DNA of 64,000 nt from Epiperipatus broadwayi. Its lineage: Eukaryota > Onychophora > Udeonychophora > Euonychophora > Peripatidae. Within the stretch, counting starts at the first letter, position 1. Every line of letters starts with the position of its first letter. The translations under genes and the position numbers were made by a program. Location: contig JAQFVV010006341.1 of assembly GCA_028023455.1 (NCBI GenBank), forward strand, positions 1,242,001 to 1,306,000. The letters run 5' to 3'. This document shows, one piece after another, positions 11,301-24,765 of this stretch. Under the pieces are notes generated by a model, which was not told the DNA's origin, made no database searches, and saw only the letters and a list, made by a program, of their open reading frames with translations.

Positions 11301-14300
11301 AAAATATATAACTAGCATTACATTTCCAAGACATAACTTCTTGACTGTTGAATTCAACACTACATTCAAAGCACTTTTTTGTTTTGTATAAACATGGGCA
11401 CCAGTTACTTATCCAGAAGATAAACAATTTACTTTAAACAATGGCCACTAACTCAATGCCTAAGTTATACCCATGACTAGCTCTGTTACTTGTAATCAAT
11501 AACAAATTATTGTTTAATTTAGTGGAAAAAGAAGTGACCAAGTTTGAAAGACAGTTTATTTTAATTAACACTAATTATTAAAGTTTAAACTACTTTAGAT
11601 ATTTTTAATTAACATAATATTTAAGGTACTTATATATGACCATGCACACACATTTTAAATACACATGAATATATAATCTAACAACATTAAATGACAAAGA
11701 TATTACATAGTATTATAAATATTAAATATAAGGCATTCAAACCAACATGCACATCAATAGTTCTTTATGTGTCGATAGAATTCCTTTACTACTGACTTTG
11801 GAGGCTTTATGGATGGCAATGACTACTTTAAATTTACAAATGGAAATAAAAAAGTTATTAAATACCTATGTTTTTTGGAGCATGGAGATTTTGGTTGTTT
11901 GCTTCCTATGTTTCAAGTATGTTTCTGAATTGTTTTATTACCAGCTGGCTGGTTTTACACTTCTGCAGAGGATTCCTGTTGATTGACGATCCTGGTTACT
12001 TCTTTTATTAAGGTTGAGGATGGTTATTTATTTTGTGGCACTATTATTATTAAAACAGTAGATACTCAGGCGGATCTCACTTATTGGGCAGTTGTTACTT
12101 CATCTCAGGCAGAGTACTGGTATTTGGACAAGGTTTGAAGTTCATTGTATGTTCCGATGAAGCTATTAACACTGCATGAATGATTGATGAATTGAACTCA
12201 TAGATTGACTGATCTCAGCTGTTTCTCAAATGCAAGTGAACTGAACTAATTGTCTGATAAAAAATTGACTATTTATACCTAAGACATGTTGTCCATTTTG
12301 ATGTCCTCCAGCTATATTTGTTGTCAAAATTCTTTCTTTGTTTTAATTGCATTCCTTTGAGATGAGCTTTTAATCCTATTGTTGGAGATATCAATTAGAA
12401 GCCATCCAAACATGTTGTTTTTACATTTTTGATTAGTAGCCATTGCATGTTTTTAAATATAATTTTCCTTTATTTCATTTTAACACGCACATATTTATGC
12501 AATGTTTATAATCACACATATATATTTTATTAACAAGCATTTGACATTTATGCACATGTATATTTTAATCCAATTTACTATTTAGTTTTTAAGATGACCT
12601 TTTTTTCTTTACTTAAATAAAAAGAGATTTATATTTTTAAACTTTAAGTTATATTTCAACTAATAATAATAAACTCTTTAACTTCTTTTAATTTTATGTA
12701 ACTATGAATTAATTGTTTCTAGTAAAACTCTTTAAACTTAAAACTTTTAGTTTGATGTTTCTACAAAAAAAAACCTCCCCGCTTTTAATTAATTAATTGT
12801 AGCTTTTATTTCAAAAACTCTTCGATTTTTACTTTTACTTTTACGAAAACAAACTGCAATAAAACTCTTAACTTTTAACTACTATTCTCTTTTAATGAAA
12901 GATTTTTGTTTTAATAATTTTTAGATAAAATTATTACGTGCCAACACAATGTTGGTACAATATATATATATAAGATTATATTTTAATTTAGATTTGATTT
13001 GGAGTGGATTGCAAGAGACACACTAAACAATATTAAATTTAAATATCTTTAATAAACAAATTGAATAAACTGATTAAACATAGCAGAAAGATGTGCATTG
13101 GTTGTGGGGTTTAGGTACACAGGCATTACAACAATGATGAGATAATTATAGTACAGAAGTCTAATCTTATTAATAATGCACTTTATATATTTTACTACCT
13201 GTGATTAAAGAGACATACCTATATCATCTGCCAACTATCCTTGAGTTTTGCAAGCAATAAGCTAAACATTACCAGGATGATATATTATAAAGCATTAAGT
13301 TTCTAATTCTAAATTACTATCAATGAGCAATTAATATGCTTGAATACAGATTTCGTCTTCCTCGGCAAACCATATTCCAGGTTCAGACCAATGGTGACAT
13401 TAACTAATGGGCAGAACAAACTGATTACTGTAGATGGATATGTCCTAGACTATGGTACTAAATACTAAATTAAAGATTGTGGTATGAATGTGCACTTATT
13501 CACAGGATTCAGAACCTAGTACTTGGTAGCCTTTGACCATATGACTTGCTAGTGCAATAAAGAACATTTAGTTCTGTGTGTTGGAGCAGTTGTGAATATG
13601 GTTCTGGACCCTTGTATTCCAGTTCTACAAATCTTGCTATCCAAACCAAATAATGAGGTGGCCTGTCATCATGATCCCATTTAAAAGAAAGCAAAGCAAG
13701 GTGTAATACACAATAGTGCTTAGTAAAAACACCTTTGTAATGCTTATAAATAATACTAATCTATTAAAAACAATTTAAAATGCACTTAAATTTATAGCTT
13801 CATTTGGCAGAAACTACCTCAACCCAGTTCTCGAATCAGCATATCTTAATCATGCTAAGAGAGGTTCATTAATAGTAATCTAATTTTAGTAATTGGAATT
13901 TGTATATATTCCTTTATAATTAACTAGAGGGACAAGAATATTTTGGGTTTTATAATAATTACAAATATGCTTATGATATCATCTCTGGCCATTATTTAAC
14001 TAAGACAGTAATAATCACAAACCTCTCTAACAAGCAAATATATACCAGCTTAAGTAAAACATATTTATATATAACAATGAACATGTAGCAGTCTGTTGTT
14101 ATATGCAAGAATAGATTTCAAAACAACAATTTATCTTGGCTAAAAAGCAATGAAACATTTTACTGGAAAGCTTCTATTTGTCTATCTCAAAGCTTTATAT
14201 TAATTACTCTCTGCTTTGAAATGGAGGCATAGCATAGCGCATAAATTTAAAATGAAATGAAATAATTAATAGAAATTAGCTGTGGCTATAGATTATAGAA

Positions 14301-15501
14301 AATACTAAATTAATAATGATTTAGTTATTACAATTTAGAAACATGCTTTAAAGTTACTTCAATAGGCACGCCTTTACAGTTACATTTATAGATTTATTTT
14401 AAACAAAAATTTAATTAATTAAGAATTATGACTTAATGAACATTCATAGTTAGACCAAAATATTATAAGTTTTATTAGATGTATAGAGCTCTGCAGTGAA
14501 GAATATTACCAATTTTTTCTAAAGGATGAGTTGACCCACATTTGTGTGGGCACTGTCACTTTTTTGGATAGGTTGCTCTTCCTCGCTGTCTTCTCATGGC
14601 AGCTGATACTACTATTGAACTCCATTCTGGCAGGATGCAGGATAGGCTGAAGGCCACCATTTTTCCATAGAAAGATGGCAAAGTTGGGACCTTTCCAGCC
14701 ATTCATGTCAAATTTTTAATGGCATAGTTTCCTGTGGAAACTGGTTAGATTATATTACAAGAGAGCTTTAGAGTGCTGAAAAATGAGGTTTACATATTAG
14801 ATTTCTGATCCCCCTGTTGTATTTTCCTATAAGCCAGGTTTTACAGTGCGAAACCCATTAGCTTGTTTAAAATTTTTAAATTTAACTTCAAATTTAACAT
14901 ACTTTTGTTATTTTTTTAAATCTACCATTTACATCATAGCAAACAAATGCAACACCCTAGAAAATAGAAAATAGTGCTACATGATCACATTTGTTTTGAT
15001 CATGATGTACTTTAAATTTTAAGACTTTATATTTGACCTCCATGTAATTTTAAAACAAGTGCATGTAGTGTGATCTTTTTAATATGAACTGTTTAATATT
15101 TTCAAAAACTAAATAATTTCTGTGTTATCATTTTGTTATATATGTATGTTGGTCACCCATGGAATTGAGCATATATATGTGATATTTGAACAAATGACAA
15201 ATAATTTTATACATATGCATTATATTAAATTAAAGATTTATAATTATAATTGTGCTAAATCAGTTTCATGTCACCATTCTTTTGCATATACATAAGTGTG
15301 TCCACACATATATAATGATGTTTACACAAACGTGTATAATTTAACATATAATTATCTATAGATATACATAGGTATATATACTTATACATACATATATGTA
15401 TACATACGTGTATTTGGTGTGGTTTAAATCTAAAATAATTACCACTATGGGACATAGTGGGTGAAACAGGATGTGTGACAAAATATACCATTTCATTATA
15501 T
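8336..15501. other. Gene desert, AT-rich
   Basis: No domain, splice-flanked exon or RNA gene is recognised in 7 kb. Weak repetition of about 75 bp lies at 9880-10080. Slightly more GC-rich patches occur near 13330-13690 and 14500-14710. Their short ORFs (61 and 66 codons, minus strand) match nothing I know and may be remnants of old repeats. T-rich tracts sit at 9110-9125, 9285-9305 and 10310-10325. It could be intronic. Confidence 0.45.
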
Positions 15502-15692
15502 ACTTATAAATACTATTTTTTACACCAAAACTTTACTCTTAAAGTTTTGACTTTTCTGTAGTCATCATCAGAGATCTTTATAATCCTACTTGCAAATAGG
15601 ATTATTAAGATCCCTAAGTATGATTGCAGGACAGTTGAAACTGTAAGAGTAAAGCTTTAGTGCAAAAAATAGTCTTGATAAGTGTATAAGAA
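15502..15692. mobile_element. Foldback/MITE, family J copy 1
   Basis: Arms 15502-15590 and 15596-15692 are inverted. They share 'actttactctta', 'catcatcagagatcttta' and 'taatcct', with some divergence. A related hairpin with the same 'gcagtcttcat' and 'tttttataatctt' core is at 34500-34772. Confidence 0.65.
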
Positions 15693-17237
15693 AGTTGGAA
15701 ATGGAATGATATGTAAATATAGAAATCAATATATAAGGAAAGGAGGAAAAATAAGAAAAATGTAACTAAGGTTTACACCCAATCATACATATTGAAATAA
15801 TTCCAGATCTCTCATTCAAAGAAAATACAAAATCATCACAAAATCATGAAAGAAAACATACCCAAGTACCAATGCTTTTTGGTCACAAAATATAAATTTA
15901 ATAAGAAAACACAAGTTATAAATATATAAACATCATCATTATATGTACAAATAGCATTTAAGGATTGGATTTATTAAGTTCAGGATTTATATGCAATATT
16001 ACGTTTTCAAGTTGTTCATATAAAGCAACATATTATCCATTCTCATTTTGATTTTAAAATCATAAACTATTGTCAATGCATCTGTCATCTGAATTCCATC
16101 ATATTAAATCCTTCATTCTCTATCATGCATATACTTTACATATAACCTTCACTCGTTAGTGAATTAGACATAGAAATACTTGAATCTTCATATCCATGAT
16201 GCAACCTTCACACCAAATAAGAAATGATTTCTATCCTCCTTCATTCCATTGCTTACATGTATTTCCAATTATTGCGGTTGTACCAATCCATCTATCACTT
16301 CAAGTCGACTATTCATGACCTTCCATCAACATAGATAATCAGAACACCTTCTTTCACTATACATATGAACCTCCACGCCCATATTAATATATAAGATATA
16401 ACTACATATAAATATTGACATATACTAGCAACAATTTCAAAATATAAGTGTTATTATTTCAAACAAATGTATTTTCAATACAGTAAATTAAAATCACGAC
16501 TTGCAATCACCTTAAGCATCAAAAAATATATTTGCCTAAAATAATAACACTTAATTGAACGATTAATTTTTCTTCCTTAATTAACGCTATACATGCAGGT
16601 ACGCGATTTTTCATATAACGATAACGAATTATCAATATTTATTTTATATTATAGAGAGAGTGAATAAATAAACTTTATTTTAAATCATATAATTACACTT
16701 CATTTACATAACCATAAACAATTTGATTTATAAAGTTATCGCTATTTTTGTCTAAAATTATTTTTAAAAAATTAAAATGTATTTTGAGAACTTATTCTTT
16801 AAAAAATTGACGTGCAATAAGACGTAAGCATTTGCTTTACTATTTATATTCAATCTATTTTTTTTTTAAACTAGAAACTTTTTTCTTCCTTTTACATGAG
16901 AAGCAAATATTTCTTATAATAACCTGTTACAAATTGCTGTAATTAAAGTATTTATTAGCGTTCAGAATTAAACATTTTGGTTTTGAAACATTTCAAAATA
17001 AGTTATTTTAATTTTTTTTTTCACACTTCGTTTTGTAACTATGTTAAATGTATATGTAAGTTAAATTTTGAATGAAAGATCTTGTATCTAAATAATGGAA
17101 TCCTAAGACATAATGGCAACATTTTTATAATAATGGGTGTAGTCTATCATCGCTTACAAAATCTCTTAATGACCATTTATCATAGCGCTTCATATGCAAT
17201 GCTACATATAGTTCTATTTGAATGAGCTCTTATTTGA
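15693..17237. other. AT-rich stretch, no gene recognised
   Basis: No coding or repeat structure is recognised. The 16250-16380 section is slightly less AT-rich. Confidence 0.4.
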
Positions 17238-17365
17238 ATGACCTAGAAAAAGATCGCATGTGAGATGGGTGGATAAAAGAAGGAAGTTTGCTATTGTGAT
17301 ATAGAGAGACCATTAGCTTGCAGTGGCCTGAACAAGATTAAAAGTAATAATGATGATGATTACTA
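17238..17365 (+). mobile_element. RTE-type LINE, short decayed 3' end
   Basis: One frame reads SHVRWVDKRRKFA followed by stop-interrupted text, which matches the HVRWMDEIRK.AG signature of the RTE ORF2 C-terminus at 35601-35927. It then ends in the 'aatgatgatgatt' type of tail seen in RTE LINEs. The fragment is short and broken, so the call is moderate. It lies just outside the large inverted-repeat element that starts at 17387. Confidence 0.45.
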
Positions 17366-17386
17366 TATATATTGGAAAGTCAACAT

Positions 17387-19358
17387 CCTTCAGACTAGAT
17401 AAGACAAAACGAAGACAGCTAATTAATGTAATGTAGGTATTTTACCCGGTCGCCAAATTGCAACTGTAACATCAAATATAGTATCTACCCGAGATCATCA
17501 TCGCTTAATAAATTGGAAGTCTATGGAGGAAACTTTTTCAAAATAACATATAATTTTAATAATATTTTAAATTATAAATAATATGTTAAGTTCTGAGTTT
17601 GAATTCCATGATTACTATGCAAATAAATTCATGATACATTATTCTATGGGCTTTAAGTTAATTAATAATATTAGTAATAATTGTATTTTACATAATGCTA
17701 CTGAAGCACCGTTTCAAATATAACCAAATAAATATTCGAAGATGTATTAGGGGTCAAAAGAACTATGAATTGCTATATTGTAGAATATTGAATTAGTCCC
17801 AAAACTATTTATAATAAAGGTTATTACTCGGACAAGTTATGTATTCATTTCCTTTGGTTTATATAGTCTATCATTGTACCCAGTGCAGATCCCCATGGTG
17901 AATAATTTTAATTGTATCACATACTTTTCTTAATTTGGGACCACAACAATATTAACTTGAATTGCAGTTTTTCTTTTCTTGTGTCTGATATCTTAATGTT
18001 TTGGGTGTCCAGAGCTACATAATATCAAAATGTCACAATATTAGAGTTTCCTAATATTGATAGAATTATAATATTCATAAATTTATTATAGTCATTAATA
18101 CTCTAAGTATAACATGAAAGTATTAATCGAAATAACTCATAATTCAGGTACAGATTGACTACAAAATATTTATAAATTTTTTCTGCTAAATTAAAATGAT
18201 ACATTTTCACTTGTTAAGATTCGAAGATTTGAGCTAATGGCCTACATGTTTAGAATCTTCATAAGTACTTGGCAAATAGATGAAAGAATGGTTTAATTAT
18301 AAAATTTAATTGTCCAGCTCATTGCATTCCGATTAATATTAAGAGTGGTCATAAAATCCTTTCTTCACTCTTGATATTAGGATGCCTTCCCAGTTGATCA
18401 AAATAGATTTAAACTTTATTATGATAATTGTTTTATTAATTAAGTAGTTAAAATATATTTACTATTATCTTTATTATTATAAGTCCTATTATTAGAGTTA
18501 GTGAAAGTAGACATTAACTTTAAATAAGCATATGTCTATTCAGTTTGTATCTGCTGGGATAGTGTCCAAAGGTTGGCAATGAATTGAAAAGTGATTGATT
18601 GTTGCACTTTACCACAAGTCATGACCCTGAGAATAAGAGCATGAGAACAAGAGCATTCATAATTCTAAGAGCTTAAAGAATAAGAATACCATTATTAGAG
18701 TGTTAGAGAATACAGAGTGGCTGAGTTAAAGCTGGTATGTTCAACTTATGTATGTGCATGTGGTATGACATTAAAAAGACATAATTTGGGAGATGGGATG
18801 GAGAACCTAAACACTAATATTTAATATTAAAATAATTATAACTGTGGAGGGTGATCAATGCGGAGAATGAAGGGTTATTTAATTTATTTGTAAAGGAGGG
18901 GGAGAGTAAAATTTTCTACTCTGTATTCTTTAAGTCATAGGATTTTAATAGTTTTTATTAGTATAATTTTAGGAGTTCTCTGCATGGATTACTGATCCAT
19001 TTCTATTCATTACACATGAAGCATCAAGAAGAACATTGTTATAGTTACCACTGGAGATCGTATAGCTATGTTTAAGGAGGAAATTTGATTATATTTCTTA
19101 ATAATGTATTGGGAATTTATTTGTGTAGTAATTACCAAGTTCAAACTCAGAACTCAATGTATTATTTATAATATAAAATATTATTAAAATTATATTTTCA
19201 TGTGGAAAAGTTTTAATAACTTGTTTCCTCCACATACTTCCTATTTATTAAGTGATGATGATCTTGGGTGGATACTATATTTAATGCTACAGTTGCAATT
19301 TGGCACCCGGGTAAAATACCTACATTATTATTATTAGCTATCTCCGTCTTATCTGAAG
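17387..19358. mobile_element. 2-kb element with about 255-bp terminal inverted repeats
   Basis: Arms at 17387-17646 and 19100-19358 are inverted copies. Matching blocks include 'aatgtaggtattttaccc', 'ccaaattgcaactgtaac', 'atagtatctaccc', 'gatcatcatc' and 'gttctgagtttgaa' or their complements. The 1.45-kb interior has no ORF of note and is AT-rich. Known element types with long terminal inverted repeats (foldback, Mutator-like) are possible; no transposase is visible, so it is non-autonomous or decayed. Confidence 0.75.
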
Positions 19359-19365
19359 TACAGGA

Positions 19366-20544
19366 TGAGTATTGGATTTTGGCCTTGTTGGATTTTAATG
19401 CTGACTGGAGTTGAGGTACAATATATATATAATTTTAAAGAAAGAGAAATTTATCCTCAAACAATTATACAACAATAAATGTTATTTTTTGCTAATGTTA
19501 TTTGAATTATTGATTATGAAATAAATAGAGATCAAGCTAAGATTATTTAAATGCAATCATCATCTATCATAACATTATGGTTAAATTTTTCTCATCATTG
19601 CCTCCAATTCAAAATAATGTTTGAATAGGCCAATAATAAATCTACATCCTGAGAGTTTTATGTGTTGTTGTTTTTTTTTTTTGTGTGTATATGAATATGA
19701 GGAATTCTTAACAATATAAATAGTGATGGGGAGTTATCTATCTGATTTAAACCATCAGTAAGTCCAAATTAACATCATTGGGTTACCTTTTACAAATACA
19801 ATGGTAAAAAAATTTGAGAAAATAGGTATGTAATAGCGTTATATCTTATTATGTTATATATATATAATTTGTTTAATATTGTTAATAAAATTATTTTCTA
19901 AAAATTATAAGTATTTATCACATGTAATAAAATATATGTCTATAAAAGATAGAATATGTTTTGACTAAATTCTTTTAAAACTCTTTTCTAAAATTGCTGT
20001 TCGGAATTATAATAAAAAGAGCAATAATTTTAGAAATTTAAATTTTAATAATATATAAGGCTTTAACCAGAAAAAAATATATACATTATAAAAAAAAGAA
20101 ATAAAATTTAATTTAATTTTTAAAATCAAAATCGAAAATAAATATAAATGGTGAAGTATATATAAAATAAATATCTAATCAATAAAGTTAAAAAAAGTCA
20201 TTATTTGGGGGGAATACATAATTAATAGGTATAATAATTTAACATGAAGTAATACTATTCTGCTGTTATTTGTCTTTAGTAATAAAAAGATAGTCTACAT
20301 ATAGTAAAAGTGAATATAATTTTAATTTATTTAATTTATAGTTAATAATTTGTTAAGTAAACTTTAAAAGGCAAGAGCAAAGATTTTTTATATTATTTTA
20401 TTTCACTAGATTTCTATTTATCAATTAATTACAAGTTTGTGTAAACACGCACACAAAAAGTGCATAGGCAAACAGGTGCAATTTTATTTTATTTAACGTT
20501 TATAAGATATTGGAATTTGTTTTACTTAATATAAATTTATTGGG
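19366..20544. other. AT-rich stretch, no gene recognised
   Basis: Unstructured A/T-rich sequence with a T tract near 19668-19680. Confidence 0.4.
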
Positions 20545-20680
20545 TCAGATTGACCTTTAAGTCAACATGGGTGTGACAATAATCTCGGCCTAGGGGTGGC
20601 CTTTGAGCGTTCCATCATCAGATTTTCAATTGGATGGATGGTTGAAGAGTTGGAGGTGGCAAGGTAGTGTTGAAGGGTGA
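20545..20680 (-). repeat. Family A copy, first half (interrupted)
   Basis: It matches the start of the minus-oriented copies at 37720 and 55790: 'tcaacatgggtgtgaca', 'gggtggcctt', 'catcagattttcaat' and 'ggttgaagagttgga'. It stops there. The continuation appears about 930 bp later at 21608. Confidence 0.7.
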
Positions 20681-21607
20681 ATTTCTAAGTAAAATAATAA
20701 AACACTTGAGAAAACTAGCAAAAAAGGTGTTAATTGGATAATTGTATTGAAAAGATATTTGGAGAATGGAAATAAATACAATCATATCAAGGTTTATTAA
20801 TATGAAGTCAAGGAGTATAAAATTATTATAATTATAACATATTTTGTAATGATTACTAACTGTATTTTCTTTTTTAATATTAAAAATTATTTATTTACAT
20901 TGTTGTTTGTTTCTAGAAAGATTTTGTACACTAATATTTATAACATGTAGGTGGTATACATTAAAGGACAGATTTTAACATTGGTAAAACGGGAACATTG
21001 ACGGGGGGATGATTAAAAATTTGGTTTATATGGAGGTTTATATAGATATAGGACATTAATAATAATAAATAAATATGTATGTTTGTAATATTATCTTTTT
21101 TAAATTATTTCATTTATAAATTGTAAATTTATATTAAATTGCTAATATTTGATAAATTAGAGGTTAGAAAAATTAGAAAAATTTTAAAAATAATGGGTTT
21201 GTAAAAAAGACAGTGAGAAATAATAAATATGAAATTTAAAAAAAAAAATATTTGAGATAAAATATGTAAAGTTTTCGAAAATATTTTAACATTTAAATAT
21301 TTTAATCTCAAACATTATTTTTTTAAATTTATATATATATATATATTTGAATACTCTGTCTATTTTAAGAAAACATTATTTTAAAATTTCTGAATTTCTA
21401 ACATCTAAATTGAGTGTAAATATATATTATTTATACAAAGTTTGTATGAAATAATATATAATTTAACAATCAATTATGCTATTTTTGATATCAAAAATAG
21501 CATTATATGATTTTCTAAAAATATGACTTTTTAAAAGAGGACAGGGGGTCACTTAGTAAACATAATATTGAAGGGGGCAAAATCAAATTTGCATGGGCTA
21601 GTATGCC
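20681..21607. other. AT-rich segment splitting a family A copy
   Basis: About 930 bp separates the two halves of one family A copy. No terminal repeats or ORFs identify it as a known element. It includes a perfect 28-bp palindrome at 21476-21503. Confidence 0.45.
21476..21503. repeat. Perfect 28-bp palindrome
   Basis: The two 14-base halves (atgctatttttgat and its complement) are exactly inverted with no spacer. Confidence 0.85.
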
Positions 21608-21850
21608 TGAGTACAGTGAAGCCTGTCCATTAAAGTAGGAGGATTTGCTATCTTAATATATATCTGAGCACTTGTAGCATATATGTGTAGAGATGGTAAT
21701 CTGGACCAACTGATGATTGTTGGTTTAGCATGAAATACGTATATTGGTGATTATTTATCTTTTCGACATATGTGTGTTCAGGTGTATCAGTGTTATGAGA
21801 TAGTGTGGAGAGTAGTGGGTCATGTGAAAGTCTGTGCTCATACCCTGTCT
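21608..21850 (-). repeat. Family A copy, second half
   Basis: It runs from 'gcctgtccattaaagta' through 'ctggaccaactgatgatt', 'gaaatacgtatattggtga' and 'gtgaaagtctgtgctca'. The order and orientation match the distal part of the copy at 37850-38075, so it completes the fragment at 20545-20680. Confidence 0.75.
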
Positions 21851-22470
21851 ATTATAAATTTATTTAGTAAATTTAGCTAGAATGAAAAAAAAAAATGTAT
21901 GCATAAACTTTTACTATATACACAAAACGTTTTTTTTTTTTAAAAAAAACCCATTAATATTAACATTTCTCCCAACTATTATGTTTTATATATTAATACT
22001 TTGCAGTGTCAATGTGACCCCCAAATTTTTGAATAAACTATAGCTATGAATATTTTTACTATGACACCATGTTTGATGTTTTTTTTATGGAATTAAATCA
22101 TTTTTATGTATATCACAACATTCATTTATAGATTATATTATAAATATTTAAGCCTTCTAATAATTAAAATTGTAAAACATAAAAAATTAATATTCTAAAA
22201 TTGTGAAAATAAATATCTAACTGAAGATCTTACTGATAACAAAAAAAAACCATCGTTATTGGTTTTACAATATATATTCACAAAAGTTAAAAGAATGAAA
22301 TATTAGATATTTGTATTTTATGTTATTAAAAAATAATATATTTAGAATTACTTATCATCAAAGAAACAAAAAAAAATTTATGAAAGTTAATAAATTATTA
22401 ATTCAGAAATATGACCAAATTCACCACTTTTATTATTTTGGTGTAATATCTTATATAAAAAATAGGTGAA
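21851..22470. other. AT-rich stretch, no gene recognised
   Basis: Nothing recognised. The end (22420-22465) begins the repeat context shared with 57840-57880. Confidence 0.4.
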
Positions 22471-22480
22471 ACACTCCATA

Positions 22481-22657
22481 CAGTAGTGCCACTCAATGCA
22501 AGTCAGAGTAATCAATGAATACCAGAAGGCTTCTGCATAAAATCCCTATCTAGTGCTTACTCATCAATATCCTCAGAGTAGGCACTAGATAAGGATTTTA
22601 TGCACAAGCCTTCTGACATCCATTGATTACTCTCACTTGCATCAAGTTGCACTATTG
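22481..22657. mobile_element. Tc1/mariner-type MITE, family K copy 1
   Basis: A 177-bp hairpin flanked by TA on both sides (22479-22480 and 22658-22659). Its ends are cagtagtgccactcaatgca and the diverged complement of that sequence. The interior contains 'aaaatccctatctagtgc' and its inverted copy. The second copy at 56540-56715 has the same size, ends and TA flanks. TA target duplication is the hallmark of Tc1/mariner-mobilised elements; that assignment is inference. Confidence 0.75.
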
Positions 22658-22749
22658 TATGAGAGTTTTGCCTGTTTTAATAACAATTATGGGCAAGCAT
22701 AAAAAATGGTGGTCATGTGATGTTTAGTGGTTTAATATCTTGTATAAGT

Positions 22750-22850
22750 GCAATTTATTCTCTCTACTTTGAACACTTAGCAAAAACCTTTTATCACATT
22801 AAAAGGTATTTGCTAAAAAGTACTCAATGTAAAGTGAATGAATAGAAATT
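22750..22850. repeat. Hairpin, family L copy 1
   Basis: Inverted arms 'ctactttgaacacttagcaa' and the complement around 22800-22850. The same hairpin recurs at 57883-58000. Both lie in a longer dispersed repeat that also carries 'catgtgatgtttagtggttt' (22716-22735 and near 56783-56802). Confidence 0.6.
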
Positions 22851-22860
22851 ATTAATTGTT

Positions 22861-23391
22861 ATTAGAATATTTCATTGAGTTTTTACAAAAATGTCTTTCT
22901 TTTTAGCTGCTAATGGGTTTTCTATGATAATTTCTAGTTGTTTAACATTATGTCTTATACAAAAATATTGCATCACAGCTATTAACAAATCATGTTTTTT
23001 GTGTCATTTATCCACAAAGGAAATGAATCTAAAACATCATTTAATCACAAATTGTCATTTCCTTCATAGCTTTGTCAGAACAACAGAATGGTCTGTCAAT
23101 CATAGACAAAGATCTGTAAAGGTCCATATACTGCTGACATCTCTTGGAATTTATTTAAATTAATACATTAATAATGGAAGCATCTTGTCACACACCATAA
23201 TTTAATATATACAATGCTTTAAAACAATATAGAAAAGTTGTCATCGCCGTGTCATCATGCTTCCTAAAATGTCAAATGTGACAGCACTATTACAGCTTAC
23301 TTTTGTGACACAGTTAAATTTCCTCCAGAATCAATTTGTTTTGGTATATGGGCTTCTATTATTATTGTAATTTTTAGTATAATATGATTAC
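22861..23391. other. AT-rich stretch, no gene recognised
   Basis: A 90-codon ORF on the plus strand (22891-23163) shows no recognisable domain, no signal peptide or splice context, and is treated as chance. Confidence 0.4.
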
Positions 23392-23752
23392 AAATATTTG
23401 GTACTTAAGGACAATCCTGGACACCAAAATTGATTACAGATAATTCTGAACACCAAGGTTGCCAGCCATGTTTTATTTTTTTATTTAAAATTTACTGTTG
23501 TAAGTTTTGTGTTATTTCGGTGAATGGGATTTATAATACATTTATTGCTATCTTTTAAAGTTAGAAGTAATTTATAATCAATTTATTGAATATTTTATAA
23601 CATTAACAAATAAAACATATTTGTTAAGATTATAGGATAACTATGTCATTGAATATATATAAAAACAACAATACATGACTGCCATTCTTGGTGTCCAGAA
23701 ATATCTGCAATCAACCTTGGTATTTAGGATTATCTGTAAGTACCAAATATTT
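23392..23752. mobile_element. MITE/foldback, family M copy 1
   Basis: Terminal inverted repeats start 'aaatatttggtacttaagga' and extend through 'tggacaccaa.gttgatt'. The 361-bp element has an interior 'tttataatacatttattg' block shared with the second copy at 25851-26195. No ORF. Confidence 0.75.
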
Positions 23753-23777
23753 CTATGAATTAAATATATATAAAAAA

Positions 23778-23830
23778 ATCAGTCAACATTTAGACAATCA
23801 ATATCAATAACAATCAACAATCTCAAAATA
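23778..23830 (-). repeat. Family F terminal block (reversed)
   Basis: 'atcaataacaatcaacaat' matches the complement of the block at 5110-5150. Confidence 0.5.
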
Positions 23831-24374
23831 AAAAAATAGTAGATATTAAAAATATATATTTAGAAAACCAAAATTGTACTGATATCAAATATTTCTTCTC
23901 TCCCATTTTAAAAATCTGCAATATTTGACAAAATTATGATATATATTTTAAAAGAAAACTAAATTCAAAAAACATACTTAAAAAATAAATAGAAATAAAT
24001 ATTTAATAATTTTATACAAAGCAAAAACTTCAAGTAAGAAAATAGAGAAAAAACATTTTGTTGTCATAACCAATACTTTTCCTAACAACTGCTGTCATCT
24101 TGGGAAATATAGATTTTGTATATTACTTAACAAACATTCAATGGATGAAAAGTACACCTTAAAGAAAAGTGAATGAAAACTTACCACATCATATTTTAAT
24201 TCTATTCCAAACATTTGAAGATAGATATATTATATATTAGAGAGTAGATTAAATACATGATTTTTAATGCATTACATTTTGCTATACACAAAGTTTTATG
24301 AACAAAATAATTTTTATACAATGACGGCATATATAATGTCACAAAATCTATTATTACATTTAAATACAGTTAAA

Positions 24375-24562
24375 TAATAAAAATAATAATAGTAGAGTAG
24401 TAGTAATAGTACTACTACTACTACCACCACTACTGCTACTGCCACTACCACAATTGCTACCACTACCTCTTCCCCTGCCATTACCACTCCACCACCTCTG
24501 CAGCTGCCACCGCTTCCACCACAACCATTGCTGCTGCTGCTGCTACGATGACAACGACGATG

Positions 24563-24625
<63 letters not shown>

Positions 24626-24666
24626 ACTGCTACTGCTGCTGCTGCTGCTACAACTACTACTACTAT

Positions 24667-24697
<31 letters not shown>

Positions 24698-24765
24698 TCT
24701 GCTTCTGCTTCTTCTTCTGCTTTTGCTTCTTCTTCTTCTTTTTCTTCTTCTTCTTCTTCCATTCA
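24375..24765. repeat. Compound trinucleotide microsatellite (ACT/CTG/TTC)
   Basis: Long runs of act, ctg and ttc trinucleotides give low-complexity ORFs in three frames (poly-Tyr, poly-Thr, poly-Val and others). These are artefacts and no gene is inferred. Confidence 0.95.

Noticed and set aside
14506-14706. 66-codon minus-strand ORF in a GC-richer patch
   Set aside because: No recognisable domain or splice sites, so not called as a gene, although it could be a remnant of an old element.
22891-23163. 90-codon plus-strand ORF with Cys/His residues
   Set aside because: No recognised domain; base composition is like its surroundings.
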